From positions 124,001 through 188,000 of the forward strand of contig JAUTXW010002479.1 of the NCBI GenBank assembly GCA_030620095.1: 64,000 nt of DNA. Reading direction: 5' to 3'. A program made the translations under genes and the position numbers. Of this stretch, positions 1-11,459 are shown in pieces; the stretch's first letter is position 1, and every line of letters starts with the position of its first letter. The notes under the pieces were generated by a model. That model searched no databases and was not told the DNA's origin. It saw nothing but the letters and a program-made list of their open reading frames with translations. Source of the stretch: Kuschelorhynchus macadamiae. Its lineage: Eukaryota; Arthropoda; Insecta; Coleoptera; Curculionidae.

Positions 1-1371
1 TGAAAATGAAAAAGGTCTCTGGAATAAAACTGGTTTTTCCGATTTAAACAATTTCCATAAAGCTGTAAAAAGACACATTATGGAGAAAATGAAAGAAAAA
101 GTCTTCGGCAAAACCAGAATTGAACACGCCCTTAATAAACAAATTACTCACACAAATAGGCAAATATTAAGAAGAATTTGTTTTGTTATTTGTTGTCTCG
201 GACAGCACGAATTGGGATTTAGAGGTCATGACGAAACAAGGGTTCGAGAAACTTTCCCAAGTGCAGTGTTTGTCAATTGTTTTGCTCATAAATTAAATTT
301 AGTTTTATCCCAGTCCATCAATCACATTAGGGAGTGTAAAGTATTTTTCGTTACTTTATGTGGCATAGTTGCTTTTTTTTCCAAGTCAACAAAACGTACA
401 CAAACTTTGGACTCCATTGTCCACAAACGATTGCCCAAAGTAGCTCCTACTAGGTGGAACTATAATGGAAGACTTGTGTTAACAGTATCTGAAAATCGTG
501 AATCACTGATTGAACTATTTGAGAATATAATAAAAAATAATGAAACTTGGGACTCAGAAGCAATAAATAGTTCGAGGGGGTTTTTGGACTGTTTGAAACG
601 AGATTTTAATTTTAATTATTTGTTGAACATATTTTCAGATATATTTCCATTCTCGGAAAATGTTTTTAATATATTACAAACTAAAACCAATAATATTGCT
701 AAGAGATGACTTTGACCTATTTTGGGAGAAAACGATGACGTTAAATGTAGAGCCACAAGCCAAGCGACAAGGTGGGAGATGTTCAAACATCATACAGACC
801 CCTCTTTTATGAAATAATCAATCAAATTCAGCAACAAATAAACTATAGATTTAACGGTTTAAATGATTTTAAATTCCTCGGGCTCCGCAATTTTGATGCA
901 TTTAAAGGAAAAACTTTTCCAGAAGATGCGTTTAAATCTCTTCTTCTTCATTATGGCCAGTTCTTCGACCGAGTGTTACTGCGATCTGAACTAAAAGTGA
1001 TTTACGGAACTGATGATATTAGCGCAAAAAATAACGCTAAGGAACTAATGCAATTTTTAAAAGGCAAAGAGCTGGAAGATGCCTACACCGAAGCGTCGAA
1101 ATTGTGTGAATTAGTATTGACAATACCTGCCACAAGTTCATCAGTAGAACGCAATTTTTCAACACCTAAACATATAAAAGGGGCAGGAGAGACTTTCGCA
1201 TAAATCACTGTTGTCCATTGAAAACAAACTTCTCCAAAATATGTCGGAGCATCGATGTTTTTATGATGACGTCATTGACAAATTTGCAAAAAATGAGCGA
1301 AGAATCGAATTACAAATAGGTAAGTTTCTAAAAATTGCTTTCTTTTCTTAAAATTTCACCGCTCGCCCCTG
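1..1371 (+). mobile_element. hAT-superfamily element, right part only
   Basis: The transposase remnant from base 2 onward is followed by non-coding sequence ending in GCTCGCCCCTG at 1361-1371. Read inward this end is CAGGGGCGAGC, the CAGGGG-type terminus common in hAT elements. The next eight bases (1372-1379, TAAATAAT) would be the right copy of an 8-bp target duplication, but the left end lies outside the window, so this cannot be tested. The element call rests on the transposase; the exact end is inferred. Confidence 0.7.
2..1351 (+). pseudogene. hAT transposase, ZMYM1-like type, broken
   Basis: The frame is open from base 2, so the protein starts before the window. The first block (2-709) has LWNKTGFSDLNNF, then LGFRGHDE, then NCFAHKLNLV and APTRWNYNGR, all typical of the transposase core in insect ZMYM1-like hAT proteins. 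The normal stretch between RGHDE and the next block appears deleted. After the stop at 707-709 a second frame (772-1203) carries LVLTIPATSSSVERNFS, the signature of the C-terminal hAT dimerisation domain. A third frame from 1205 continues with SLLSIENKLLQNMSEH to a stop at 1351. At least two frame breaks and one internal deletion make it non-functional. A GGTAAGT at 1319 looks like a splice donor but is probably chance. Strong as a hAT relative; the exact subfamily is less sure. Confidence 0.85.
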
Positions 1372-1865
1372 TAAATAATAGTAATCTAATGTTACAACCT
1401 TGTACGTATTAAAGTGAATTTACTGTTTGCTCACATATTCTTTAACTGTTAATTATATAAATAGAATATTTATCTTCCAATAAATCAGTATATAGGGAAC
1501 CATTAGTTGTGTTTCCGAAATAACCTAGTAATAGGCTTGATCAGTATATTTTTTTATTATAAATTCTAAAAGAAGGTATTGAATTTAGTATATATACAAA
1601 ATTTCAGATTTTTCCGAATTTGTTTTCATATTTAAATAAATTATCAAAATCCTCGCGCCTGGCAATGGTGTGACGTCATAGAATCCTGGTGGTCGGCCTC
1701 GGCTGCCTGTCGCTATGCTATTCGCGCGGTTTTCTTTTAATTCGGCATATTAGCGAGAGATTATAGCTCTGCATTTTCTTTATTAAATCGAATATACATT
1801 TAATTGTTTTTTCGTATTTTAAAAGTAGAATTAGTGTCGTCGTGGAAATTAGACAAAGTGAGAAG

Positions 1866-2039
1866 GATGATTATAAATATTGTATAGTTTCGAGTTGTAA
1901 AAACATGACTGCTACTACCCCTGATAATCTCTTTATTAGTTTGGCAAGAAATGAAAAAAAGGAAGTTGTGGCAGTAAGCTATGCGGAGGACAAAATTTGT
2001 AAGCGATAAGTCAACTGCTGTGAGTATCACTTCAATGTA
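1866..2039 (+). pseudogene. THAP zinc-finger domain, frameshifted
   Basis: Reading from 1866 gives DDYKYCIVSSCKNMT, then TPDNLFISLARNEKK, the start of a THAP domain with Cys codons at 1881 and 1896. One base further on in frame the strand reads KLWQ, then a stop, then AMRRTKFVSDKSTAV. A further shift gives CEYHFNV, with Cys at 2019 and His at 2028. That supplies the full C2CH set: C-x4-C, about 41 residues, C-x2-H, plus the conserved Trp. At least two frame changes and one stop break it. THAP domains bind DNA and occur both in host factors and in P-element-like transposases; nothing after 2045 shows which this was. A GC-richer stretch with TGACGTCA-like sequence at 1665-1750 could be its old promoter or 5' leader. 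Confidence 0.7.
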
Positions 2040-2901
2040 ACTTTTTTTACACCCTTTGAATATTAACTCGAAAGGAAAATCTTGAAAAGAATAATAATTA
2101 TTCGGTTAAGGAAAAAAGTTAATAGGCCGAAATTTTCAGGGTATATAAAACTATTTTTCAGGGACAATGCAATTAAAATTCATGACTACCGTTAGCTTCT
2201 TTTTTTTTCTAGCGTTTTTTTTTATTGTTGTTATCTATACTAATTTTCTCTCACTCATTCATCACGATCCTGCTGAAACCTCTTGACAGAGAGCTAAATT
2301 TTAGCATACAAATTACTTTTATGATGTCGAAGTTCGATCAGAAGGGATTTTTGAAAACTCTAATTCCAATGGGGTGAAACCACCCCTTAAATATTACAAT
2401 ATTTTTTATTTAAAAAAAGGTTAGTTTTTCGGAAAAACGCTTAAACACGTGTGTTTTATTTTATTTTTTTAGATATTTTAATATGTAAAAAGTCCTGACT
2501 TACTGCGACTCATCAAGGACTATCCCAAACGCTTAGACTTAGAAAGCTGAAATTTTGCATAGAAGTTCCCTTTTTGATGTAGACAAGGAATAAAGCCGAA
2601 TTTTTCAAGGTTCCTACGGGATAGGGAATAATTTTTGGCATTACAGGCATACCTACGGCAAGGTACCGAAATGAAAAGGATGGATAAATGTATTCAAGTT
2701 AGCGTAAAGTAACTTGCGGTTTCACCGGAAATGACTTCACCAGTATTTTTTTACTTTATTTGATAGAAAATGACAGTCTTAACACAATGACACCTCAAAT
2801 GTCAACTTTAGACATTTTGCTTTAAGAAAATAAATACTGTTAATAATAAATAATGTTATTTTTAAATGTTGTAAATGTGTTCAGATTATTTGTTGCGTTT
2901 A

Positions 2902-2921
2902 GATATATATATATATAAATC

Positions 2922-2978
<57 letters not shown>

Positions 2979-2979
2979 A
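2902..2979. repeat. (TA)n microsatellite
   Basis: Alternating AT runs at 2902-2917 and 2926-2979, split by AAATCTTTT. Confidence 0.95.
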
Positions 2980-3129
2980 TTGAAGCAAATATTTAATAAA
3001 ATTACATACCTTAACATGTAGACTAGTCTGTCTACGGAATGTTTCGATACATAATATAAACAATATTATTTAAACAAGCCTAAGAAATTATGTCATTTAC
3101 CTTAAGTTTTTATAGACACATAGTAGTTG

Positions 3130-3137
3130 TATATATA

Positions 3138-3224
<87 letters not shown>
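3130..3224. repeat. (TA)n microsatellite, interrupted
   Basis: Alternating AT with a TTATA interruption near 3140 and a TAGC interruption near 3193. Confidence 0.95.
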
Positions 3225-3226
<2 letters not shown>

Positions 3227-4660
3227 CTTCGTTAAAAAAAATGTTAACTACTGTTTAAGACTTTAAATGCTTCAAATTTTGATAATAAATAAATTTGGAC
3301 CAGTACCAAGCCCGAATAAAATGTGAGGTAAAGCCAACACTATTGTAATAAGGAGTATTGGCTTTCAAGTTGTAATAAAGAATACTTTGTCACAGAATAA
3401 TAACATTTAATTATGATTAAAAGCTAATTTTTTTTTGATCAGCGGAAAACAGGTTATTTTGAAATAACTAAAAAATGAATAAAGATATCAAAACGTGGTT
3501 TTCGCCAGAATTTAGACAATTTTTTCCTCTGTTAAAAGCATACCGTTCCATTTGATTTTTTCGAGATAATCTCTAAAAATTGACTTTTGTTTAAATAACG
3601 CCCTGTAGTTAGTGTACTAAGAACTATCGAGAGCCAAAAATGACAGTAGTTAAAAGAGCTTTAAATGCTCTTTCAAACAAGTATCCACTTGGATAACATT
3701 AAGTAAAAGATGTAGGAGACAGAGCGCTTTGAATGTTGATTTATTTATCACCTTCCCCCACTCTTATTATTGGAAATATGACAAAACGCCTTAAACAAAA
3801 CTGAAGCAGATTTTGTTGGAGAAATGTTATTTCATGTTGGGTATTTTTGCCAAAAAACTGTTTTTTTTATTTACCATTACAGGTACGCCATCTTGCGGTA
3901 GTTTTACAAACTTGAACATATTTTCCAACAATTTCTCTTGGCCACTTTAGTTTTGAATTTTTTTTTGCGAAGCTGTAGCTTTCATAGTTTCTGAGAAAAG
4001 CTACCCGGCCGCCCTTAGTGGGACACCCTGTATATATATATAAAACCTAAAAATAAAAAATTAAAATTTCCTCTTCTGAAAAAAATTATTTATGTTTGCA
4101 AGAAGACGCAAGAAAGAAAGTCCGGTCATATTACCCGTCTAAAATCTGGAACTTTTATCTGTCAACGAATCATCGTATTTCTATTTTTAGCTATTATGGT
4201 TATTACAATACTTACTACTGCATTTTCTCACCCCTCATTTCGACATTAATCACGTCTCGATTTGCATTATAATGCTCCATTACTATTATATCTACTTTCG
4301 GCATATTGGAGGAATCGCACCTAAAATAGTCTAAATTACACATTGTTTCAAATTAATTCAAACAGTATCTAAAAATGTTCTGTCCAACACAAGAATACTG
4401 ATTTGTTATCCACTACACTAAATTATTTAATACGCACTCATGCGAATACCTGCGCCTGCATAGCCAGTGGAGACTTGTCGGATGCAGTGACGTCATATAT
4501 TAAATTTCCGCCGCTGAATATATTTTTAGCTTTGAAATAGCGCAACTTTTTTAATATGTTTTTGTATGAGGTGATTTTTTTTATAGTTTATTGGTACGTG
4601 ATAATTCATGAAACTGTGAGAAAATATGATTTTTGGAATTTTGCTGAACGAACCTATTAG

Positions 4661-4950
4661 AAAGAAAATTCTTTCTGATAACATACACGTCCTACTACTT
4701 CCCGCTGCTCAAGCCGATTTGAGCAAAATAATTTTCCACACAGCTTGCTCATTGATGTCTTTGTTTTTCTATTTTGCTCGAAAAAAATAATAGAAATCTA
4801 ATGTTACAACCTTGTACATATTAAATTGAATTTAGTGTTTGCTCAAAAAAAATAATAAGCAAGCTGTGCTTGAAAATTACCTTGTTTAAATCGGCTTGAG
4901 ATGAGCAGCGGGACGTAGTAGGACGTTTATGTTATCAGAGAGTTTTCTTT
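4661..4950. repeat. foldback element, about 290 bp
   Basis: The left arm 4661-4749 and right arm 4857-4950 are inverted copies. Both carry CTGATAACAT, then ACGTCCTACTAC, CCCGCTGCTCA, TCAAGCCGATTT and CAGCTTGCT in order. The loop of about 105 bases contains a segment shared with 1375-1435. There is no coding capacity. This fits a MITE or foldback element; I see no clean target duplication. Confidence 0.7.
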
Positions 4951-5045
4951 TTAATTATTATATCTCGGGTAACACAACTAATGGTTGATTATGTACTGAT
5001 TTATTGGAAGACTAATAATCTATTTATATGATTAACAGTTGGAAT

Positions 5046-6149
5046 GTGCTGAGAATTTGGTGAAGTTAATATTTCCCAGACTAAAAAATTCCATTCCATC
5101 GACAAACGGACTCGAATGTTTTGGGGGTCAATTATGGATACTGACAGACAAATTCCTTTTATTTTACAAAGTTTGATTTAAATATTAAGGGCTAAATCCC
5201 CTCTTGATTTTTCAATCTGTTAGAAAGCTGTCATTTTGTTTCATTTAAAGTTTATATTAACACTGAGAGGATCCTCTAACTTTTCAAACAAGTTTTCTTT
5301 AAAAGTCCTTGTATTACTTTTTAAACCCCCGAAAATCTGGTTTTCGTCTAAAATAAGAGTTTTTCCGAGAAGATACTTTTTTACTTTTCAACGCCATGAA
5401 GTTTTATAGTTCAATTATAAATACTTGAACTTAGAACTTGTTCACAAAACATTTAAGGTGTTAAATTAATTGAACAAAAGTATAAAAAAACTTAGTAATT
5501 TTTATTAAACATTATTTTACCAGTTACACCTTAAAAACTGTACCCAATAAATCAAACTCTCGGTAGTCTAAACTAAAAGTTATTTCTTTAGGAATATGTT
5601 AAAAGTTAAAAGATGTTAAAACTGTAAAACTAAAAATTCAAAGATCGATTAATTAAATTAATTAAACTAAACCTGAAGCTTAGCAACTTGAATTATCATT
5701 TTAATAATATACAAATGCTTTATTTTTTATGAAAGCTGTGTTTTGTAAGGTCAACTAATATCTAATCTAATTTTTAATCTAAGTCGTCTTATATGGATAT
5801 AAAAAAAAATAAAAAAAAATTATTTGATTTTTGCGAATACGTATTAATATATGTAACAAAAATATTTTTATTTTAAACTATTTATTACTTTTTTAAAGTT
5901 TAAAGTTTTAAAAATGATTATATCGCTTTAGAAGTTATATCTATTTATTTTTTGTTCTATATAACTGTCAACAGTAAGATATAGGGTAAAAAAATTGTAT
6001 TCATGTTTCCTGAAACGTGTGGGTATTTGAAATGTTTCAGTGGAATTCAGTTGATTATTAAGATATGTTGCAAATCTTTTGTTGGTCATTGATTTTTTTA
6101 ATGATTGAAGTTGTAATTTTATATATGGATGGGAGATATTGTCTTGGCC
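5046..6149. other. non-coding AT-rich stretch
   Basis: Frames are short and show no recognisable protein. Homopolymer A/T runs are common (for example 5800-5830). Confidence 0.5.
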
Positions 6150-6860
6150 TGTAGTTGTTTGCTGAATTTACATCTCTTTTTAGATCTTTACCTTTCAAGG
6201 TCCCTCCTAGATGCCGAAAAATATGTTTTCTCAATTTCATCGGTCTGTCTGTGTGTCTGTTTGTCGGTCAGCTTACTCTCGGCATACCTAAAAAACTATT
6301 TACTCGATTGACTTCAAATTTTAAACAAAAATTAATATGTGGGTCACTTGATAACATTTTGGTAAAAATCCAATATGGCGAAAAAATGGCAGCCTAGTGA
6401 AGTGTTAAAAAAATTATTGCGAAAGAACTATTTACCCAGTTTCAAATTTTACACAAAAATCAAAAGCTATGTAGTAATTAACAAGGTAGCGAAACAAGAT
6501 GGCGGCCTAATAAAATATTTAAAAATTGTGCCTAAAAAACTACTTAAAGGATTGATTTTAAATTTTGTGCAATAATTAATTATTGTGGTATAGAAATGAA
6601 CTGGTATAATTGTGGTACGAATTCAATATGGCGGAAGAAAATGGTGGCCAAACAATATGTTTATCTTCATATAGTTCAAATATTATGTTTTATCAATTCC
6701 GTCGGCCTGTCTGTCTATCAATTCGAGGCATAGCATAAAAACTGATTAGCCTATTCACTACAAATTTTGGACAAAAATTAATGATCATGAGGATAATTTG
6801 GTGATGTTTTGGTAAAAATCCAATATGGCACAACAAGATGGCAGCCTAGTGAAACGTTCC
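6150..6860 (+). repeat. diverged dispersed repeat cluster with ATGGCGG-like words
   Basis: Two related units occur here. Each begins with a pyrimidine-rich TCTGTCTGT-type stretch (6240-6260 and 6705-6718). The order is then GGCATA, a degenerate AAAAACTATTTACTCGATTGA, CAAATTTT, and then ATGGCG or ATGGCAGCC words (near 6374, 6501, 6619, 6818 and 6837). The same layout recurs at 8160-8560 and 33480-33760. The open frames here translate the repeat and do not look like genes. The family is unidentified; it could be a decayed non-autonomous element. Confidence 0.6.
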
Positions 6861-8159
6861 GGGTAAAGAAAATTTACCGATTTTTTGACCCTGAAACTCG
6901 GATTTTCGTCCATAAGATAAGTATGCATTATATGTACTTATATCTCGAGTATTGAATAATAATAAAATTTGAGAAATGCATAACCTTGAACTATGATATT
7001 GCTGTTCGCTGAGCCACCACTCTTTATGTCGACACAATATTTTGCATTTGACCAGGATATATTGGGTAAATTATAATCACCATATATAAAAAAGCCTATC
7101 TATACCAGATAATTTAATATTAGATCTTCAACAAACTTCAGGTGCTTATAGTATTAATCATCTGCTGAAAAAGGTGGGACAAATGCTCCACCTATTGTGA
7201 ACTAAAAATCTTCAAAAGTGCATTATAGAAATAATTATTCATCACTAGCCCTTTTTGGACTCAGTTTTTAACTTGGACGTGGACCCATTTAAAGCCACAA
7301 CGAAAAATAATTATGTTCTTGGTACGCGGTTCTAAGTAATTTTATTACGTCACTTAACCACGACTGTATTATTATGATTATAGCATATATCGTACAATTT
7401 AACTCAGCACAAAAGTCTTAATTATATATTAACAAATAAGTACAATTGCATTACGTGTTTGTTTCTAATATTGTAAGTTTTTTACGTAGAATATAATATG
7501 TCTCATCTTTTGTCTTTGTATAATTTAATTATTTCGTTTGATCTCTAAGCCTAATGATCTCCGAATACATGTACTCTTACAAACATGTAAAATTGTCCGA
7601 AACCGAGACTAAGTTTTTACTTTGAAGCTCGTTTGTCCAATCCACAATGCCTAAAGCGGTACAGCTCTAGACAGTTGAAAAACAAGCAATACGTCCGCTA
7701 ATGCTCACGAACAATCGTATACAACCACCTTTATCTAAAAGGTCTTTACTGAATCGGACGAGGCGGATGGTCGTTAACTGTTCTAAATGTTACAATAGCT
7801 GATTCTGGTTTTTGTTTACATCCCTGTCGTATTTGCGTTTAGAAAGAGACTTTTTTTAGCTAAAAAATTGGCCCCATAGCTCGATTGAGAGAAACGTTTA
7901 AAAATCCTCAGCGATGTCCGATATAAACTGTAACCAAACAGGGCAGATTTTGTGGAGAACTTTTTTGCAGCTTTCAGTTAAAACAAGTTTTATTATTTTT
8001 CTCCAGTATCTCCGATTTTATTCGACTTTTTAAATTATAATTGGTAATTCTTAATGAATGTATTGGAAACGTGTTTTTCATTTCCCTCTTAACAGTGAAG
8101 TATTGTAAATGTGAAAAAATCACCCTCCGAGATTTTTCCAGACCTTTGCCATTTCGATT
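6861..8159. other. non-coding stretch
   Basis: No recognisable protein on either strand. A short perfect hairpin, AGGTGG-GACAAATG-CTCCACCT, lies near 7171-7192. The stretch 7570-7850 has a more balanced base composition but offers no coding or promoter evidence I can defend. Confidence 0.45.
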
Positions 8160-8560
8160 TTCGGGTCCCTGGACCCCGAAAAACATATTTTCCCCATTCG
8201 GTCAATCTGTCGGTCTGTCTGTATTTACACGGCATAGCTCAAGAACTACTTATCCGATTGATTTCAAAACTTTAATCAATTATCAGGGGTCATAAGGGGA
8301 TGAAATGATTAAATTACAAAATGTAAAAAAAGAACATTATTAAAAAATGTATCTTACCCAATTAACTTCAAAATTTGAGCAAAAATAAAAAGTTATATTT
8401 GAATAAATTAGTAAAATTTTTGTTAATATCCATTATGGCGGTTTAATGAAATGTTAAAAAATTCAGTATCAAAAACTTATCCAACTTGAACTTTTCAGAA
8501 ACTTCAAGTGTTAAACAGGTACACTCTGGTAAAATTTTACTGCGAATCATATATGGCAGT
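8160..8560 (+). repeat. third unit of the ATGGCGG-bearing repeat family
   Basis: It contains GTCGGTCTGTCTGT at 8208-8221, then GGCATAGCTCAAGAACTACT, TATCCGATTGATTTCAAAA, and later TATGGCGGTTTAATGAAATG (8425-8444) and TATGGCAGTTTAATAAAATG (8543-8562). The order matches the units at 6150-6860. Confidence 0.6.
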
Positions 8561-8769
8561 TTAATAAAATGTTTAAAAATTCGGTAAAATTAATGGAATA
8601 ATAATAAACTTAAAAGAATTTAAGGGAATCACAAGTTATTACCAAAATATCTATTTTCTATGCACTAAATTATTATTACCTTAAGATATATAAAACTATT
8701 TTCGAACGTCCTAATATTGTACGTATTACAAAACAGGTCCTAGAAACAAGTTAATTTTGCCTTTTTTTG

Positions 8770-8907
8770 TGTCAAAGTTTTACCGAGACACATCTGGGAA
8801 ATAATTCTACAACAGGTTAGTGTATCTATTTAAGTAACTGTCAAAGTTTTACCGAGACACATCTGGGAAATAATTCTACAACAGGTTAGTGTATCTATTT
8901 AAGTAAC
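8770..8907. repeat. perfect 69-bp tandem duplication
   Basis: Bases 8770-8838 and 8839-8907 appear identical; both run from TGTCAAAGTTTTACCGAG to ATTTAAGTAAC. Identity over 69 bases in a decayed neighbourhood suggests a recent slippage or duplication event, or an assembly artefact. Confidence 0.9.
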
Positions 8908-9302
8908 GACGATTGGAATATGAGTCTCTTATTTAGATTATATAGACATTCTCGTATATAGAAGAAAAATATTTTTATTCAGAAAATCATCAAAGATTGA
9001 AGTCTAGTGTTTATATTTCAGGCATTTGCAATAGATAATTTGGTGTACAACTGTGGTAAAATTACATTGGCTGACAAAAAAAAATTTTGTTGTAACACAA
9101 ATCAGAATAGCATAATCTAATAGAATGGACCTACCCAAATACGAAAATGACAACATAATTACGATACATAATATCTATAGAAAAAATGATTTCAGAAAAC
9201 TCTTAACTCTGTTTATTGACTATGTTTACAGTTTTCGCCTATTAAACATACCATACATCTAACAGAAAAGCAAACGAGAAAAATATTAACTTAAAACACT
9301 AA

Positions 9303-10980
9303 TTAAACTTTATTTTTTCCGTGTATGAGGCGTATCTGTGTATCTTCTCTCTTCAAAAACCAACAGTAGTCACCCATCATGGCTGGATCCCATCGTTCTT
9401 GGTACCAAATTTCCATTGTTCTGATATCTTGGTGAAACTTTTCACCCTGCTCGTCACTAACAGCTCCCAAATTTTTACGAAAAAAAGACAAATGCGAATG
9501 GAGGAAGTGAATTTTTAATGAAATTCTGGCACCAAGCGCTTTATAGGCATCCAAGAGTTCATTAACTAATTGTTCATAATTTTCATCCATATTGTTGCCT
9601 AAAAATTCTCTTACTACATTAACAAATGAATTTCATGCCTGGTAAGCTTTTCCATAAAATTGACGTCGTCCAGCAATTTTTTGATTTGTGGCCCAATAAA
9701 AATGCCTTCTTTTAATGTCGCATCACTTAACTGGGGAAAGACTTGTCTTAGGTATTTACATCCATCACCATCTTTATTCAAGGCCTTCACAAAGTTTTTT
9801 ATCAGCCCAAGTTTAATGTGAAGAGGAGGCAAAAGGACATTTTTGGGATCAACAAGAGGTATAAATTTAACGTTTCGAGATCCCGTTGAAATTCGCTTCT
9901 TTCTGGCCAAATTTTACATAATAATAATGCTGATTTATTGCACGACTGTACCATAAACAAAGAAAACAGCAATATTTCGTAAATTCCCCCTGAAGTCCCA
10001 CTAAAATCGCTATGACTTTTAAGTCCCCACATATCTGCCCTTTTTACCTATTGTAGTTTATATTATCCAAAATCGTGCGCATATTTTCATAATTTTCTTT
10101 CATTGCAACCGAATGGGCAACTGGTATAGAGGGTTTTAAACTTCCATTATGCAATAACACGGCTTTTAAGTTATATATTTAGATGAGTCTATGAACAAGA
10201 GTCACTCACAGGGAGAATGTTCAATATAAAGTTCCTGCATTAAACTGTCTATATCAGAAAACAGGCACAACGAATTTTCCATACTGTAGAATTCAGAAAA
10301 CATAGCATTTCTTTTTCTGAAATTTGTAATTTTTGTTTCTTTGGCCAATAGGTTTCATTCCTTAAGACGGGAACCCAGAAGTTCTGACTGTTGCTTGGAT
10401 AACCCCAAATCACGTACTAAATCATTTAATTCACTTTGAACAATCAAATGTGGCTCGCCGGAACTGGGACCTGTGGTAAAAGTGGGATCTATGCACTGTT
10501 CTTCTGAGCTGCCTGATGATGCGTTATCTCCATTATCTCCCAAATCAATAGTTTGCCAATTTAAAGACGCAATCGGCACTGACAAATTTGCATTATGAGG
10601 AACAGGTCGTATGGCAGATTGCAAATTTCGATATTATATATTGTGCTTTCCTTTTTGGAATATCCTTCAGTCTTTGTCAGGCAAAAATGAAAATCGTCAG
10701 AATGATTGGTGGGTTCTCGCTATACCATTGGAACTGCAAAAGGCATACTTTTTCTCTTTCCTTTCATCAACTGCACCAATGATACACTACAACTAACACA
10801 GCACACATGGGGAGTCCACCGCTTATCTTGATCCCCAATTAACACACCAAAATATTTAAAGTAGGCTTTTTTTACATTTTCGGAAAATGGCCTGGCTTGT
10901 TATTTTACCAGAAATTCTCCACAAATATAACAAAATTTGTCAGGAGAAATTTTGCAACTACGGCGCGTTTGACTCGACAT
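9303..10980 (-). pseudogene. arthropod multi-copy protein of unknown function, broken full-length copy
   Basis: Read from the ATG at 10980 leftwards, the pieces collect into about 555 codons without an intron. In order they are: CYICGEF and HVCCVSC (a Cys/His cluster), FCLTKTEGYS, SAIRPVPHNANL, QSELNDLVRDLGLS, KITNFRKRNAMF, VAHSVAMKENYENMR, ICGDLKVIA, FTKYCCFLCLW, LVDPKNVLLPPLHIKLGLIK, EGIFIGPQIKKLL, NYEQLVNELLDAYKALG, EQGEKFHQDI and MMGDYCWFLKRE, ending at a TAA at 9303. I recognise this set as a protein repeated many times in insect and crustacean genomes, with no known biochemistry. The early C-x2-C and later Cys pairs suggest metal binding. Lesions are several in-frame stops, three at expected Trp codons, and at least three frame changes (near 10630, 9900 and 9640). 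Lack of introns and high copy number in the family suggest a mobile origin, which is inference. Confidence 0.8.
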
Positions 10981-11091
10981 TCTCGCCTTCACACATACTT
11001 GCTTATCGATGCACAGAGAACCACTCAATTCGAAACTCAACAGAAGAGTGATGTTTATTTTATCTCTAATGTTGTAAACAACTCAGTCTAG

Positions 11092-11457
11092 GTAATTTTT
11101 CCGTTGTAAAATGCACCCATTTTAGCCGCCCCACAATAAAATTGTGTACCTGCCAATATAAGATGTTCTAATTAGGCTATTAAAAAATGGTACATATTAG
11201 GGCTTCCCGAATATTTTTTTTATTTTTGGGAGGGTATTTCCATTGTGAAAATATTGAGCTGGCCTGTGTTAGAAAAATCTTGTCGGCCAGTGTTATCGAC
11301 AAACCTGAGTTTTTGTGTAATAGGTGTACATTTTCAATATTACGTTAATTTTTTTCTTTGTGATAGTAGCTATTTATTATCTATCGCATGCAATTGAAAA
11401 TTTGCCAAAAATTCGAAAGAATCACCTACGTTTTAATTTTTACTTAGTTAGGGTGTA
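11092..11457. other. non-coding stretch
   Basis: No recognisable coding or structural feature between the broken gene to the left and the MITE to the right. Confidence 0.4.
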
Positions 11458-11459
11458 TA

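Larger units (their letters stand above)
2046..4660. other. non-coding AT-rich stretch with TA tracts
   Basis: I see no gene here. It holds TA microsatellites at 2902-2979 and 3130-3224, the latter interrupted by GC-containing units. The segment ending GGGACACCCTGTA at 4021-4033 looks like the right terminus of a Tc1/mariner-type element (CAGGGTGTCCC read inward), with associated non-coding sequence from roughly 3770. No matching left end was recognised. Confidence 0.5.
1441..5041. mobile_element. candidate THAP-containing element bounded by inverted arms
   Basis: Bases 1441-1521 and 4962-5041 match as inverted repeats over about 80 bases, both centred on TTCCAATAAATCAGTA and AACCATTAGTTGTGTT. 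Between them lies a broken THAP domain (1866-2039). A second segment, 1375-1435 (AATCTAATGTTACAACC), recurs in direct orientation at 4790-4850, inside the foldback element. The arms could be the termini of a degraded DNA transposon of about 3.6 kb, or two independent copies of a repeat. No transposase core was found in the interior, so the call is tentative. Confidence 0.33.

Noticed and set aside
6129..6575. Overlapping short frames near 6.1-6.6 kb
   Set aside because: They translate a dispersed repeat that recurs at 8.2 and 33.5 kb with broken frames.
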